Assembly (NCBI GenBank): GCA_001898185.1
Contig: MKTI01000004.1
Coordinates: 124,001-188,000, forward strand
Length of the DNA: 64,000 nt
Origin: Cellulomonas sp. 73-145
GTDB taxonomy: Bacteria > Actinomycetota > Actinomycetes > Actinomycetales > Cellulomonadaceae
Direction of reading: 5' to 3'
A program made the position numbers and the translations under genes. This document shows, in pieces, positions 22,595 to 31,226 of the stretch (positions within the stretch are counted from its first letter, which is position 1; each line of letters opens with the position of its first letter). Under the pieces are notes generated by a model, which had not been told where the DNA came from, ran no database searches, and saw only the letters and a list, made by a program, of their open reading frames with translations.

Positions 22595-24388
22595 TCAGCC
22601 GGCAGCGTTGAGGTCGAGCTGGGTGTCGACGACCGCGATCACCGACCACGTGCCACCGTCGGCGTCGGTCAGCTGGTAGGTCGGCACCAGCACGGAGGCG
22701 CCGGACGGCAGCGTGGTGACGGCCAGCCCGAGGCGGGCTGACGTGATGGTCACGTGGCGGACCGGCCATGCGATCGCACTGCCCGCGGACGGGGTGGTCG
22801 GCGCCACGGGCGGGACGGTGGACGACGGGCCTCCGGTCGGCTCGTCACCGGGCGTGACGGCCGGTGCCGGAGCGATGACACCCGGACCGGCGGTCGCTGT
22901 GCCAGACGTCGCTGTGCCGGACGTCGCTGTGCCGGACGTCGCGGTGCCGGACGAGCCGGATCCCGTGGACGCGGACGGCGCTGTGCCGGACGACGCAGCG
23001 GCGGAAGGCGCCGTGACGGACGGCTGCACCTGCGACGGGACGGCCCCCGAGGTCGCCGACCCCGTGCTCGCACCATCAGGCGGCGGGACCGCCCCCGACG
23101 TCGCAGAGCCGACCGCCGGTTCCGCCGCACCGCTGTCCACCTGCACGCCGCCGGCCGCCATCGGCATCGGGCCGGCGCCGAACGCGCCGAACCGCGGGTC
23201 GTTGAGCCGTTCCACCGCCGCGGCCGGGCTGATCACCTGGTAGCGACCCAGGTCGACCAGCGGCGCGAGCGGTCCCCACAACGACTGGACGCCCGAGCCG
23301 ACCAGGGTGGCCGACCACGTGACGCCGGTCAGCTGACCGTCCACCACCTGCGAGAACCTCACGGTCTCGCGACCGGCCGTCGGCACCGTCGCACCGGTGC
23401 CGTCGCGCACGGGCTTCTCGGGCTCGCCCACCTGGACCGTCGCGCCGGTCAGGTCGACGCCGACCGCGTGGAACAGCGCCCGCACCTTCGCCACGGCCGC
23501 ATCGCCGGTCGGTGCCGCCGCCGCGTTCGGGCCGCACACCGAGGCGTTGGCCGCGGTCTTCTCGCCGGTGCACGTCCACGGGTCCCAGGCGGGGTCGGAG
23601 TAGGAGAGCGTTGCCATCCCGTCCCCGGAGAGGGTCAGCACGGCACCCTTGCCGTCCAGCGTCCCGACGGTCCAGGTGCCCCACTGCGCGCGCGGCTCCC
23701 CCGGCACCCCGAGCACCTTGGCCGCTCGACGGACGGTGTCGGCGCTGACCACGGACGCGGCGTCGAACGCCCTCGCCGTCCCGGTGCCGCCCGTGGTGGA
23801 CAGGCCGGACGCGGTGAAGACGGTCCGTGAGCCCCACCAGCGGCCCGGTGCGGGCACGGCGATGGACGACGACGAGGCGCTGCCCGATGCCGCGCCGTTC
23901 GCCGGCGCTGCCATGTCGGCCCCCGCGCGCTGCGGACCACCGACCTGCGCACCACCGAGCGCGATCGCCGGCAGCGGTGTCGCACCGGCCGTCGAGCTGC
24001 CGCCCGTGCGGCCGCCCAGCGCATACGCCCCGCCGCCGACCACCGCGAACGCCGCCACGGCCGCCGCGACCTGCAGCCATCGCGGGGCAGCCGTCGGCCG
24101 CCACCGACGTCGAGCCGCCTCAGCGGCCGGGCCCGAGCCCGTCGCCCCGTCCGTGCGGCCGACGTCGACACCCGTCGCGGCGCGCAGCGTCGCTGCCAGG
24201 CGATCCGCGTCCGGTGCCGCGTCGGCAGCGGGGTCGGCGGCGCGCAGCCGGTCGAACGCGGGCTCGCCATCGAACGCCAGGTCGCCGTCGAACGCCGGGT
24301 CGTCACCGACCGTCGGCTCGGGCGCCGACGGCACGTCCGGGGGGACCGACCCGTCGGACGGCGTCCAGCCCGGCAGCTTCTCGCTCAT
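22595..24388 (-). CDS. Putative anti-sigma-type membrane protein downstream of ECF sigma gene
   Basis: The protein has 597 residues from the ATG at 24388 (GGAGG upstream). An acidic cytoplasmic region of ~120 residues repeats short Asp-rich units (DPAFDGDLAFDGEPAFD). A single membrane helix follows (LQVAAAVAAFAVVGGGAYAL), then a large extracytoplasmic part: a folded region (about 200-430), a Ser/Thr/Gly/Pro linker with a TATSG pentapeptide repeat (15-bp DNA repeat, 22900-22950) and a C-terminal ~80-residue domain. Position after an ECF sigma gene suggests it controls or senses for that sigma. The canonical HxxxCxxC zinc anti-sigma motif is absent, so the role is inferred from context only. 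Confidence 0.7.
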   Translation of the reverse strand: MSEKLPGWTPSDGSVPPDVPSAPEPTVGDDPAFDGDLAFDGEPAFDRLRAADPAADAAPDADRLAATLRAATGVDVGRTDGATGSGPAAEAARRRWRPTAAPRWLQVAAAVAAFAVVGGGAYALGGRTGGSSTAGATPLPAIALGGAQVGGPQRAGADMAAPANGAASGSASSSSIAVPAPGRWWGSRTVFTASGLSTTGGTGTARAFDAASVVSADTVRRAAKVLGVPGEPRAQWGTWTVGTLDGKGAVLTLSGDGMATLSYSDPAWDPWTCTGEKTAANASVCGPNAAAAPTGDAAVAKVRALFHAVGVDLTGATVQVGEPEKPVRDGTGATVPTAGRETVRFSQVVDGQLTGVTWSATLVGSGVQSLWGPLAPLVDLGRYQVISPAAAVERLNDPRFGAFGAGPMPMAAGGVQVDSGAAEPAVGSATSGAVPPPDGASTGSATSGAVPSQVQPSVTAPSAAASSGTAPSASTGSGSSGTATSGTATSGTATSGTATAGPGVIAPAPAVTPGDEPTGGPSSTVPPVAPTTPSAGSAIAWPVRHVTITSARLGLAVTTLPSGASVLVPTYQLTDADGGTWSVIAVVDTQLDLNAAG

Positions 24389-24532
24389 GACGACCTCCGT
24401 CGACCTCCGTCGGGGCCGCCCGTGCGACCCGTCATCCGTCCTGTGTCCGCACCGCCGCGGACCTTGCACGCCACGTCGACGGCGATCACCCGACCCTGAG
24501 CCGCCAGCAACGGCCGGCCGGCCGACCCCTCC

Positions 24533-25054
24533 TCAGTCCTGGTCGGCCGTCCACGCCGCCGCCAGCCGCGCCCGCGCACGGCTCAGCGCCGCATCGGCAC
24601 CGCCCCTGCCGATCCCCAGCACCGCGGCCAGCTCGGCACCGCCCAACCCCTCCCAGGCGGCGAGCAGCAGGATCTGCCGGTCGCGGGGCGCCAGGCCGGC
24701 GAGCACCCGGCGCACCCGCTCGTCGCCGACCGCACGCAGCGCGGGGTCGTCGTCGGCCTCCGGCGGCTCGGGCAGCTGTTCCATCACCAGCGGACGGACC
24801 TTGCGGCGGTGGTTGGCCAGCACGTACGCCGCAGTCCGGTACAGCCACGGCAGCTCGGCGCCCTCCGGCACGTCCTCGCGCCGCCGCCAGGCGACCACCA
24901 GCACGTCGGCCGTCAGGTCGTCCGCGTCCCCGATGCCGTCACGGCGCACCAGGTACCGGTGCACGGCGGTCGCGTGCTGACGGACGAGGGTGGTGAACCA
25001 CGCCTCGTCGTGCGCCGACACGGTGGTCGGCTCGAGCGAGGTCCTCGCTGACAC
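24533..25054 (-). CDS. ECF-type RNA polymerase sigma factor
   Basis: The protein has 173 residues from the GTG at 25054, preceded by AGGAG. The sigma region 2 helices are present (FTTLVRQHATAVHRYLVRR, then DADDLTADVLVVAWRR and WLYRTAAYVLANHRRK). So is region 4 (LAPRDRQILLLAAWEGLGGA, then LGIGRGGADAALSRARARL). It directs polymerase to a small regulon. The membrane protein encoded next (144 bp after the stop, same strand) is the natural candidate for its regulator. No autoregulated promoter could be defined by eye. Confidence 0.9.
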   Translation of the reverse strand: MSARTSLEPTTVSAHDEAWFTTLVRQHATAVHRYLVRRDGIGDADDLTADVLVVAWRRREDVPEGAELPWLYRTAAYVLANHRRKVRPLVMEQLPEPPEADDDPALRAVGDERVRRVLAGLAPRDRQILLLAAWEGLGGAELAAVLGIGRGGADAALSRARARLAAAWTADQD

Positions 25055-25197
25055 GGTGGCTCCTGGAGGCGCGGACGCACGGACACCCCTGTGGTGTGCC
25101 CAGCGTGCCGGATCTTGCACGCTGCAGGGCGCGGATCCGCCGCACGCCGCGCCGGGCGCCCTGCGCAGGGTCCGCGCCGGCGCCCGACGACGGGTCC

Positions 25198-26658
25198 TCA
25201 GAGCCCCTCGGCCACCGCCGCCGTCGCCCGCAGCCACGCCCGCCGGGTGGCCGGCCGCAGCTTGTCGTAGTCGATCGGCCCACCGGACACCAGCGCCCGC
25301 TCGTAGGGCACCTCGACGACCGTCCTGGTGAGCGCCCCGAAGTGGTTCCGCAGCCGCTTCTGCAGGGCCTTGTCCACCTTCGGGTCCGGGGCGGACAGCA
25401 CCGTCACCGCCTTGCGGACGGCGTCCTCGTGGCCCATCGCCCGCAGCGCGTCCAGCGCCCACGCGGCCGACTGCGCGGTGTCCTCGCGGATGGTGCTCAC
25501 CACCACCAGCTGGTCGGCGGAGTCGACCGCCGCCCGCCAGTTCGAGGCGCGCATGTTGTTGCCCGTGTCCACCACCAGCACCCGGTAGAACTGCGACAGC
25601 AGCCGGTGCAGCCGCTGGAAGCTCTCCGCGTCGACGGAGGCGACCGAGGCGGCGTTCTCGTCCGAGGCGAGCACGTCGAACTGCTCGGTCGGCTGGGTGC
25701 GCATGTACCCGTCGAGGTCGCCGATCCGCACGGCGCCGTGCGAGGTCAGCGTCGGCAGCGAGCGCAGCAGGTCGACGGCGGTGCGGGTGTGGTCCGACGG
25801 CGCCGACCGCCAGCCCAGGGTGCCGTGCGTCTCGTTGTTGTCCCAGGCGAGGGTGTACCCGCCGCGCTGCAGGCCGAACGTCGAGGCGAGCAGCATGGTG
25901 GCCGTCGTCTTGTGGGCGCCGCCCTTGGGGTTGATCACCACGACGGTGCGGGGCCCGTCGAGGGACCGGCGCACGGCGGCGATGTCGGCACGCAGCCGGC
26001 GCTCGGCGCGGCCGGGGCCGGGCTTGACCGCGCCGAACGTCAGTGTGCGAACGCCGCGCTGCCAGCCCTGGCGGGCGGGACCGTTGCGGTCCGAGCGGCG
26101 GACGGACACCAGGTCCTCGAGCGTGGGGAGCACCTCGCCGTCGCGGCGCCGGCTGGCAGCGGCGTCCGCGGCGCTCCGGGTCCCGGTGGCGCGGGGCTCG
26201 GCGGTGCGGGCGTCCGCCGTGCGGGCGTCCGACGACGAGGCCGCAGCCGTCGCACCGGCCGGCGTGGGCCCGGCGGTGGGTACCGGGGCCCCGATCGGCG
26301 CGGAGGCTCCCGGCACCGGTGCGCCGGAGGGCAGGGGCGCGGCCGGCACCGGCGGCGCTCCGAGCTTGTCGGCCTCGTCGGGCTCCGGCGGTGCCTCGTC
26401 CACGCGTCCGTCCGGGTGGATCAGCAGGGACCACACCCCGTCGGGGTCGCGCACCTGCACCGGCAGCGGCCGGCCGAGCTCCGCGGCCAGCGCCGCGACC
26501 TGCGACGTCACCTCGGCACCGGCCTGCGCCAGGTCCTCGCGGGCCACCGGGCGGCGGTCGCCGTCCACCACCAGCTCGCCGGTGCCGTCGTCGCGCACCT
26601 CGGCCGTGATGGTGGGGACACGCCCCGTGCTGGTCGTCAGGCTGCTGCCGTCGGTCAT
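25198..26658 (-). CDS. ParA/MinD-like ATPase with long N-terminal extension
   Basis: The protein has 486 residues from the ATG at 26658 (AAGGAG upstream). Residues 1-110 form a small domain of unknown fold, and ~60 Ala/Pro-rich residues follow. The SIMIBI ATPase (from about 230) has the P-loop VVVINPKGGAHKTTATM. It keeps the signature Lys of KGGxxKTT but has Ala-His instead of Val-Gly. Later motifs include AWDNNETHGTLGW and VLVVDTGNNMRASNW. Similar proteins are linked to ESX/type VII secretion (EspI-like) or unassigned in actinobacteria. No parB, parS or secretion genes are nearby, so plasmid/chromosome partition is unlikely. The gene appears monocistronic. Confidence 0.82.
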   Translation of the reverse strand: MTDGSSLTTSTGRVPTITAEVRDDGTGELVVDGDRRPVAREDLAQAGAEVTSQVAALAAELGRPLPVQVRDPDGVWSLLIHPDGRVDEAPPEPDEADKLGAPPVPAAPLPSGAPVPGASAPIGAPVPTAGPTPAGATAAASSSDARTADARTAEPRATGTRSAADAAASRRRDGEVLPTLEDLVSVRRSDRNGPARQGWQRGVRTLTFGAVKPGPGRAERRLRADIAAVRRSLDGPRTVVVINPKGGAHKTTATMLLASTFGLQRGGYTLAWDNNETHGTLGWRSAPSDHTRTAVDLLRSLPTLTSHGAVRIGDLDGYMRTQPTEQFDVLASDENAASVASVDAESFQRLHRLLSQFYRVLVVDTGNNMRASNWRAAVDSADQLVVVSTIREDTAQSAAWALDALRAMGHEDAVRKAVTVLSAPDPKVDKALQKRLRNHFGALTRTVVEVPYERALVSGGPIDYDKLRPATRRAWLRATAAVAEGL

Positions 26659-26848
26659 CCCCGAGAGCTCCTTCGTCGTCCACCGCTGTGCCCGAATCTG
26701 CGCAGCTCCGTCGCGCGGACAACCCACGCATGCGCGACGAAACTACGCCGTAGGGTCTCAGGTCGCACCGGGAGAGCGACGAACGCCCAGGCCAGCGGGG
26801 CCGGCACAGCCCCCCGAACCGTCGACGGGACGGCCGACGAGGTCGGCT

Positions 26849-27292
26849 CTAGTCGTCCAGCTCGACGTCGAACCACACCGTCTTGCCGCCGTCGGCGTGC
26901 GTCGCGGTGCCCCAGGCGGAGGACAGCGCCTCGACGAGAGCCAGGCCGCGGCCGCTCGGCGCGGTCGGCTCGGGGTGCCGCACCCGCGGACGGCCCTGAC
27001 CGGTGTCCCGGACGCTCACCCGGACGGTGCGCCGGTCGACCCGCAGGCCCACCAGCACCTCGCCGTCGGCGGGTCCGTGCACGACCGCGTTGGAGACCAG
27101 CTCCCCGGTCAGCAGCTCGATCACCTGGTTGTTCGAGCCGACCACACCCTCGGCGGCGATGGCCCGCATCACCCAGTGGCGCGCCAGCCGAGGTGCGTGC
27201 CGCTCGGCGCGCAGCGTCAGCTCGTCGTCGACCGGGCGCCAGCCACTCCGGCGCGCACTCGGTGCGCTGGAGAGGTCTCGGACGTCGCCCAC
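26849..27292 (-). CDS. RsbW-like ATP-binding (HATPase) regulatory protein
   Basis: This protein of about 147 residues has a single GHKL ATPase domain, as in anti-sigma/anti-anti-sigma switch kinases. The N-box is ELLTGELVSNAVVHG, G1 VSVRDTGQGRPRV and G2 SGRGLALVEALSSAWG. It carries no partner domain. Such proteins bind sigma factors or phosphorylate STAS antagonists; a STAS-like protein is encoded far away at 53576-53932. The start is uncertain: GTG 27292 is given, but an ATG at 27343 is also in frame. Neither has a strong ribosome site. Confidence 0.8.
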   Translation of the reverse strand: MGDVRDLSSAPSARRSGWRPVDDELTLRAERHAPRLARHWVMRAIAAEGVVGSNNQVIELLTGELVSNAVVHGPADGEVLVGLRVDRRTVRVSVRDTGQGRPRVRHPEPTAPSGRGLALVEALSSAWGTATHADGGKTVWFDVELDD

Positions 27293-27404
27293 GGGACCAG
27301 CGTGCCTGATGGTCGTCCGCAGCGCCCTCCGAGGCGCGCGCACCGATGGGTGATCCGCCCCTCGGGACGAGGTCGCCCCGGCTCCCCCCGCCTGCCGGAC
27401 GGGG

Positions 27405-27650
27405 TCAGCGGCGCACCGGCGGGGCGGGCCGCCACACCGACGACTCGATCGGCATGAGGATCCACAGCGCGATGTAGACGATGAGGAAGCTGCCGGGGAT
27501 CACCAGGTTGGCCAGCAGGAACAGCAGCCGCGTCACCCACGGGCCCAGGCCGATGCGCCGGCCGATGCCGGCGCACACACCGGCGACGACCCGCCCCTCG
27601 TAGACCCGGATCAGGCCCGTGCGGCCCAGCGGCTCCTGGATGGTGCTCAT
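27405..27650 (-). CDS. PspC domain membrane protein
   Basis: This 81-residue phage-shock-protein-C family member has the PspC core VVAGVCAGIGRRIGLGPWVTR. Two hydrophobic helices follow (LLFLLANLVIPGSFLIVYIA and the following LWILMP). It sits in the cytoplasmic membrane, where PspC-type proteins sense envelope stress. It has its own start with GAGGA upstream. It is divergent from the 28024 gene across 373 bp. Confidence 0.9.
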   Translation of the reverse strand: MSTIQEPLGRTGLIRVYEGRVVAGVCAGIGRRIGLGPWVTRLLFLLANLVIPGSFLIVYIALWILMPIESSVWRPAPPVRR

Positions 27651-28023
27651 CTCGTCCTCCTGTCACCGGACGTCCGGGTCGGGTGTCCGCCCCTCGGTCG
27701 TCCAGCGCTCTCCGGCGCCGTCCGCGCCGTCTCGTCGTGGTGCCGACCCCCGTACGGGCCGGTGTGCTCCCAGCCTGGCGCGGGCGTCCGTCCCGGCCCA
27801 TCGGGGACAGCCCTGATCCGTCCCGGGTTCGTCCCTGAGCCCCTCAGCGCCGCCGCCTCAGCGCCGCGGGCGGGCCACCTCAGGGGCGGCCGGTGCCACC
27901 TCAGACGTCGTCGGGCGCACGGCACCTGCAGGACTGGGCGATCGACCGATCCGCCGACCCGGGCCTCACGACGACCTTGGGGTCATCACAAGGAGAAGGA
28001 CGAAGGACGGGGAGCGCACCACC
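27651..28023. other. Divergent intergenic region without a gene
   Basis: This 373-bp stretch separates the PspC gene (leftward) from the small Arg-rich gene (rightward). It must hold both promoters. The repeat CCACCTCAG occurs twice near 27877 and 27896, and GGGGAG precedes the right-hand start. No RNA gene, clear -35/-10 pair or long palindrome was recognised. Confidence 0.5.
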
Positions 28024-28269
28024 ATGATCGAGATCACGAGGACGTGGCAGGCACCGGCGGTCGACGCCGAGCTGGCCTACCGTCGCGAGCACCTGCTGGA
28101 CGAGCTGGGCGAGGCACGCCGGGCGGCGTACCTCAGCCGGGCGGCCCGCGCCGAGCGTGCCGCGCGCCGCGACGCCGCCGGCCGGGAGCGGTCCGGCGGC
28201 CGGTCACTAAACAGGTGGCTGCGTGGGTGGTCCCTGCGAGGATCGGGGGCATGGCACGCAGCCCGATGA
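28024..28269 (+). CDS. Small Ala/Arg-rich hypothetical protein
   Basis: The protein has 81 residues, starting at ATG 28024 with GGGGAG nine bases upstream. The first half (TRTWQAPAVDAELAYRREHLL) is helical. The second half is very basic, with a predicted amphipathic helix (AAYLSRAARAERAARRDAAG). No family is assigned. Its 3' end overlaps the start of the LuxR-LAL gene by 19 bp, suggesting coupling. A nucleic-acid- or membrane-associated role is possible but unsupported. Confidence 0.55.
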   Translation: MIEITRTWQAPAVDAELAYRREHLLDELGEARRAAYLSRAARAERAARRDAAGRERSGGRSLNRWLRGWSLRGSGAWHAAR

Positions 28270-31169
28270 GCACGCCGTTCGTCGCCCGTGCGGCACAGGT
28301 CGAGCGCCTCTGGGAGGCGTTCGAGGGCGCGAGCGCGGGCGACCCGTCGCTGGTGGTCGTCGCCGGTGACGCCGGCGTCGGCAAGACGCGGCTGGTGCGC
28401 CACGTGAGGAGCCTGGCCAAGCAGGCCGGCGCCCGGACGGTCGTGTCGGCGTGCGTCGACCTCGGTGAGATCGGCCTGCCGTACCTGCCGTTCGCGGCGG
28501 CGCTCGCGACGCTGCAGGGCGTGGAGCCGGACGTGGTCGACGCGGTGGTGGCGGACCGTCCGGCGCTCGGCCGGCTGCTGCCCGGCGGGACGGACCGACC
28601 GGCCCGGGCCGACGAGGCGCAGGACCGGTTCGAGCTGTTCGAGGGCGTGGCAGACGTGCTGGCCCGCATGGGCACGGCCGAGCGGCCGCTGCTGGTGGTG
28701 CTCGAGGACCTGCACTGGGCGGACGCCTCCTCGCGGGACCTGCTGCGCTTCCTGGTCAGCCGCCTGGCCATGCAGCACCTGCTGCTGGTCGCCACGTACC
28801 GCACGGACGACCTGCACCGGCGCCACGCCCTGCGCCCGCTGATCGCCGAGCTGGTGCGGCACCCGCGCGTGCAGCGGCTGGAGCTGCTGCCGTTCGACGA
28901 GCCGGAGCTGCGGGAGTTCACCACGGCGGTGCTCGGCGCTCCCTTGGACGACGACACCTTCGGCCGGGTGGTCGCCCGCTCGGAGGGCAACGCGTACTTC
29001 GCCGAGGAGCTGCTGGCGGCCGGTCCCGAGACGGACGAGCTGCCGTGGTCCCTGGTCGACGTGCTGCGCGTGCGGCTCGAGGCGCTGCAGCCCGCGTCCC
29101 AGCGGCTGGCGGAGCTGGTCGCCGCCGCCGGACGCAGCGTCCCGGAGACGCTGCTGCGCGCCGCGGCCGCGGCCGACGACTCCGCGGTGCTGAGCGGGCC
29201 GGGCGCCGTGGACCTCGCCCTGCGGGACGCCGTCGCCCAGCACGTGCTGGCCGCCGAGGACGGCGGCCGCATCGCGTTCCGGCACGCCCTGCTGGCCGAG
29301 GCGGTGTACGGGGACCTGCTGCCGGGCGAGAAGTCAGGCCTGCACCGCGCCTACCTCCGCGCGATGCAGGCCGACCCGACCGTCGCCTCGTCGGCCCGCC
29401 TGGCCAGCCACGCGCTGCGCGCCCCGGACCTCGACGTCGCGCTCACCGCCTCCTACGCCGCGGCGAGCGAGGCGCAGGCCGTGCTGGCGCCCGAGGAGCA
29501 GCTGCAGCACCTCGAGGTGGTGCTCCGGCTGTGGGACGCGGCCCCTCGTGCGGCCGCCGGGCTGCCGGAGGACCACGTGGCGCTCCTGGGCCTCGCGGCG
29601 GGCGCGGCGTCGGAGGCCGGGCGGGCGGACCACGCGCTGCAGCTGGCCCGCGCCGCGGTCGACGAGACCGGCCACGACACACGCCGCCAGGCGGGCTGCC
29701 GCACGGCGCTCGCCCGGTTCCTGCTCGATGCCGACCGGGTGCACGAGGCCCGGACCGAGGCGTCCCGCGCCGTGGCCGTGCTCGACGAGCCGTCCGCCGA
29801 CCGGGCGTGGGCACTGGCGACCTACGCGCGCGCCGCGATGAACATGGACCTCGACGAGGAGGCCGAGGTGGTGGCGACCCAGGCGCTCGAGGTGGCGCGG
29901 GCCGTCGGCGCCACCGACGCCGAGTCGGACGCGCTGACCACGCGGGCGCTGCTGGTCAGGGAGTCGCCGGAACGGTCCGAGGAGCTGCTCGAGGCGGCGC
30001 TGGTGCGCGCCGAGGAGTCCGGGGACCTGGCGACGGAGCTGCGGACCCGGTTCAACCTGGTGTCCGGCCGGTACTACGCGGGTGACCTCGCCGGGGCCGC
30101 CGCGCTCGCGGCGAGCAGCGTGGCGCGCGCCGAGCGGCTCGGCGCCGGCCGCGGGGCGTACACGCTGGAGCTGCGCTGGATGGCGGAGCTGATCCGGTAC
30201 CAGTCGGGCGACCTCACCCCCGGGCCGGCGGCGCGCGCCCCGGTCGACCAGTGGGACGAGCACACGTCGTGGCTGGCCGTGGCGTGCACGTACGCCGCCG
30301 TCGCGCGGGGCGACGAGGACGCCGTCGAGCGCGGGCGGGCGCTGGTCGCCCACCGGGACCGGGACCCGCAGATCCTGCTGATCGCGGGCGGCACCACGGT
30401 CGACGCGCTGACGTGGCGTGGCGAGCCCGACGCGGCCGTCGAGCTCGCGGCGGACGTGATGACCGGGGTGGCGGCCTCCTGGGGCGAGTACGTGCTCGGC
30501 GGCATCTGGGTGTGCGCGCTCGCGCTGGCGGCGCACGCCGATGCGGCGGAGGAGGAGCGGCTCGCCGGTCGGGACGTCACGCAGCGGCTCGAGGCCGGCG
30601 AACGGCTGCTGGGCCACGCCGAGGACACCGCGGTGAAGGGGCGTCCGCGCGGAGGCCGGCTGGGACCGGAGGGTCGCGGCTGGGCGGCACGGGCCCGCGC
30701 CGAGCACGCGCGGCTGAACGGTCGGCCGGAGCCGGAGCTCTGGGCGGCGGCGGTCGCGGAGTTCGGCAACGGGTTCCGGTACGAGGTGGCCCGCACGCGG
30801 TGGCGGTGGGCCGAGGCGCTGCTGGCCGCCGGCGATCGCAGCGGCGCGCAGGGACAGGCGTTGACGGCGCTGGCCGAGGCCGAGGCGATGGGCGCACGCC
30901 CGCTGGCCACCGCGGTGCGGGCCCTGGCGCGCCGCGGCCGGCTCGAGCTGCCCGGCACCCGGGCCGAGACGGCGGACGTGCTGACGGCCCGCGAGGCGGA
31001 GGTGCTGCGCCTGGTGGCCCAGGGCCTGTCCAACCGGCAGATCGGCGAGCGGCTGTTCATCTCCGCCAAGACCGTGTCCGTGCACATCTCCAACCTGCTG
31101 GCCAAGCTCGGCGTGTCCGGCCGAGCGGAGGCCGTCGCGGTGGCCCACCACCGAGGCCTGCTGAGCTGA
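28251..31169 (+). CDS. Large LuxR-family (LAL) transcriptional regulator
   Basis: The regulator has 972 residues. The P-loop GDAGVGKT is at residues 39-46 and Walker B is LLVVLEDLHWADASS. A winged-helix/TPR-like helical midsection follows. The C-terminal LuxR HTH reads LTAREAEVLRLVAQGLSNRQ then FISAKTVSVHISNLL, and is complete. LAL proteins couple ATP binding and an unknown ligand to activation of target operons, in some cases sugar utilisation. A second ATG at 28266 is an alternative start. Nothing adjacent identifies the target; the neighbours are a small basic protein and a LigD-type polymerase. Confidence 0.92.
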   Translation: MARSPMSTPFVARAAQVERLWEAFEGASAGDPSLVVVAGDAGVGKTRLVRHVRSLAKQAGARTVVSACVDLGEIGLPYLPFAAALATLQGVEPDVVDAVVADRPALGRLLPGGTDRPARADEAQDRFELFEGVADVLARMGTAERPLLVVLEDLHWADASSRDLLRFLVSRLAMQHLLLVATYRTDDLHRRHALRPLIAELVRHPRVQRLELLPFDEPELREFTTAVLGAPLDDDTFGRVVARSEGNAYFAEELLAAGPETDELPWSLVDVLRVRLEALQPASQRLAELVAAAGRSVPETLLRAAAAADDSAVLSGPGAVDLALRDAVAQHVLAAEDGGRIAFRHALLAEAVYGDLLPGEKSGLHRAYLRAMQADPTVASSARLASHALRAPDLDVALTASYAAASEAQAVLAPEEQLQHLEVVLRLWDAAPRAAAGLPEDHVALLGLAAGAASEAGRADHALQLARAAVDETGHDTRRQAGCRTALARFLLDADRVHEARTEASRAVAVLDEPSADRAWALATYARAAMNMDLDEEAEVVATQALEVARAVGATDAESDALTTRALLVRESPERSEELLEAALVRAEESGDLATELRTRFNLVSGRYYAGDLAGAAALAASSVARAERLGAGRGAYTLELRWMAELIRYQSGDLTPGPAARAPVDQWDEHTSWLAVACTYAAVARGDEDAVERGRALVAHRDRDPQILLIAGGTTVDALTWRGEPDAAVELAADVMTGVAASWGEYVLGGIWVCALALAAHADAAEEERLAGRDVTQRLEAGERLLGHAEDTAVKGRPRGGRLGPEGRGWAARARAEHARLNGRPEPELWAAAVAEFGNGFRYEVARTRWRWAEALLAAGDRSGAQGQALTALAEAEAMGARPLATAVRALARRGRLELPGTRAETADVLTAREAEVLRLVAQGLSNRQIGERLFISAKTVSVHISNLLAKLGVSGRAEAVAVAHHRGLLS

Positions 31170-31226
31170 GCCGACGGGCCGGCGGCAGGGGGTGCCGGTG
31201 TCGGTGCGCGGCTCTAGCGTGAGCCC

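Noticed and set aside
23000..24388. Classical zinc anti-sigma factor
   Set aside because: No HxxxCxxC motif; the assignment rests on position next to the ECF sigma gene only.
25198..26658. Chromosome partition gene parA
   Set aside because: No parB or parS nearby, atypical P-loop and a large N-terminal extension; kept as ParA/MinD-like only.
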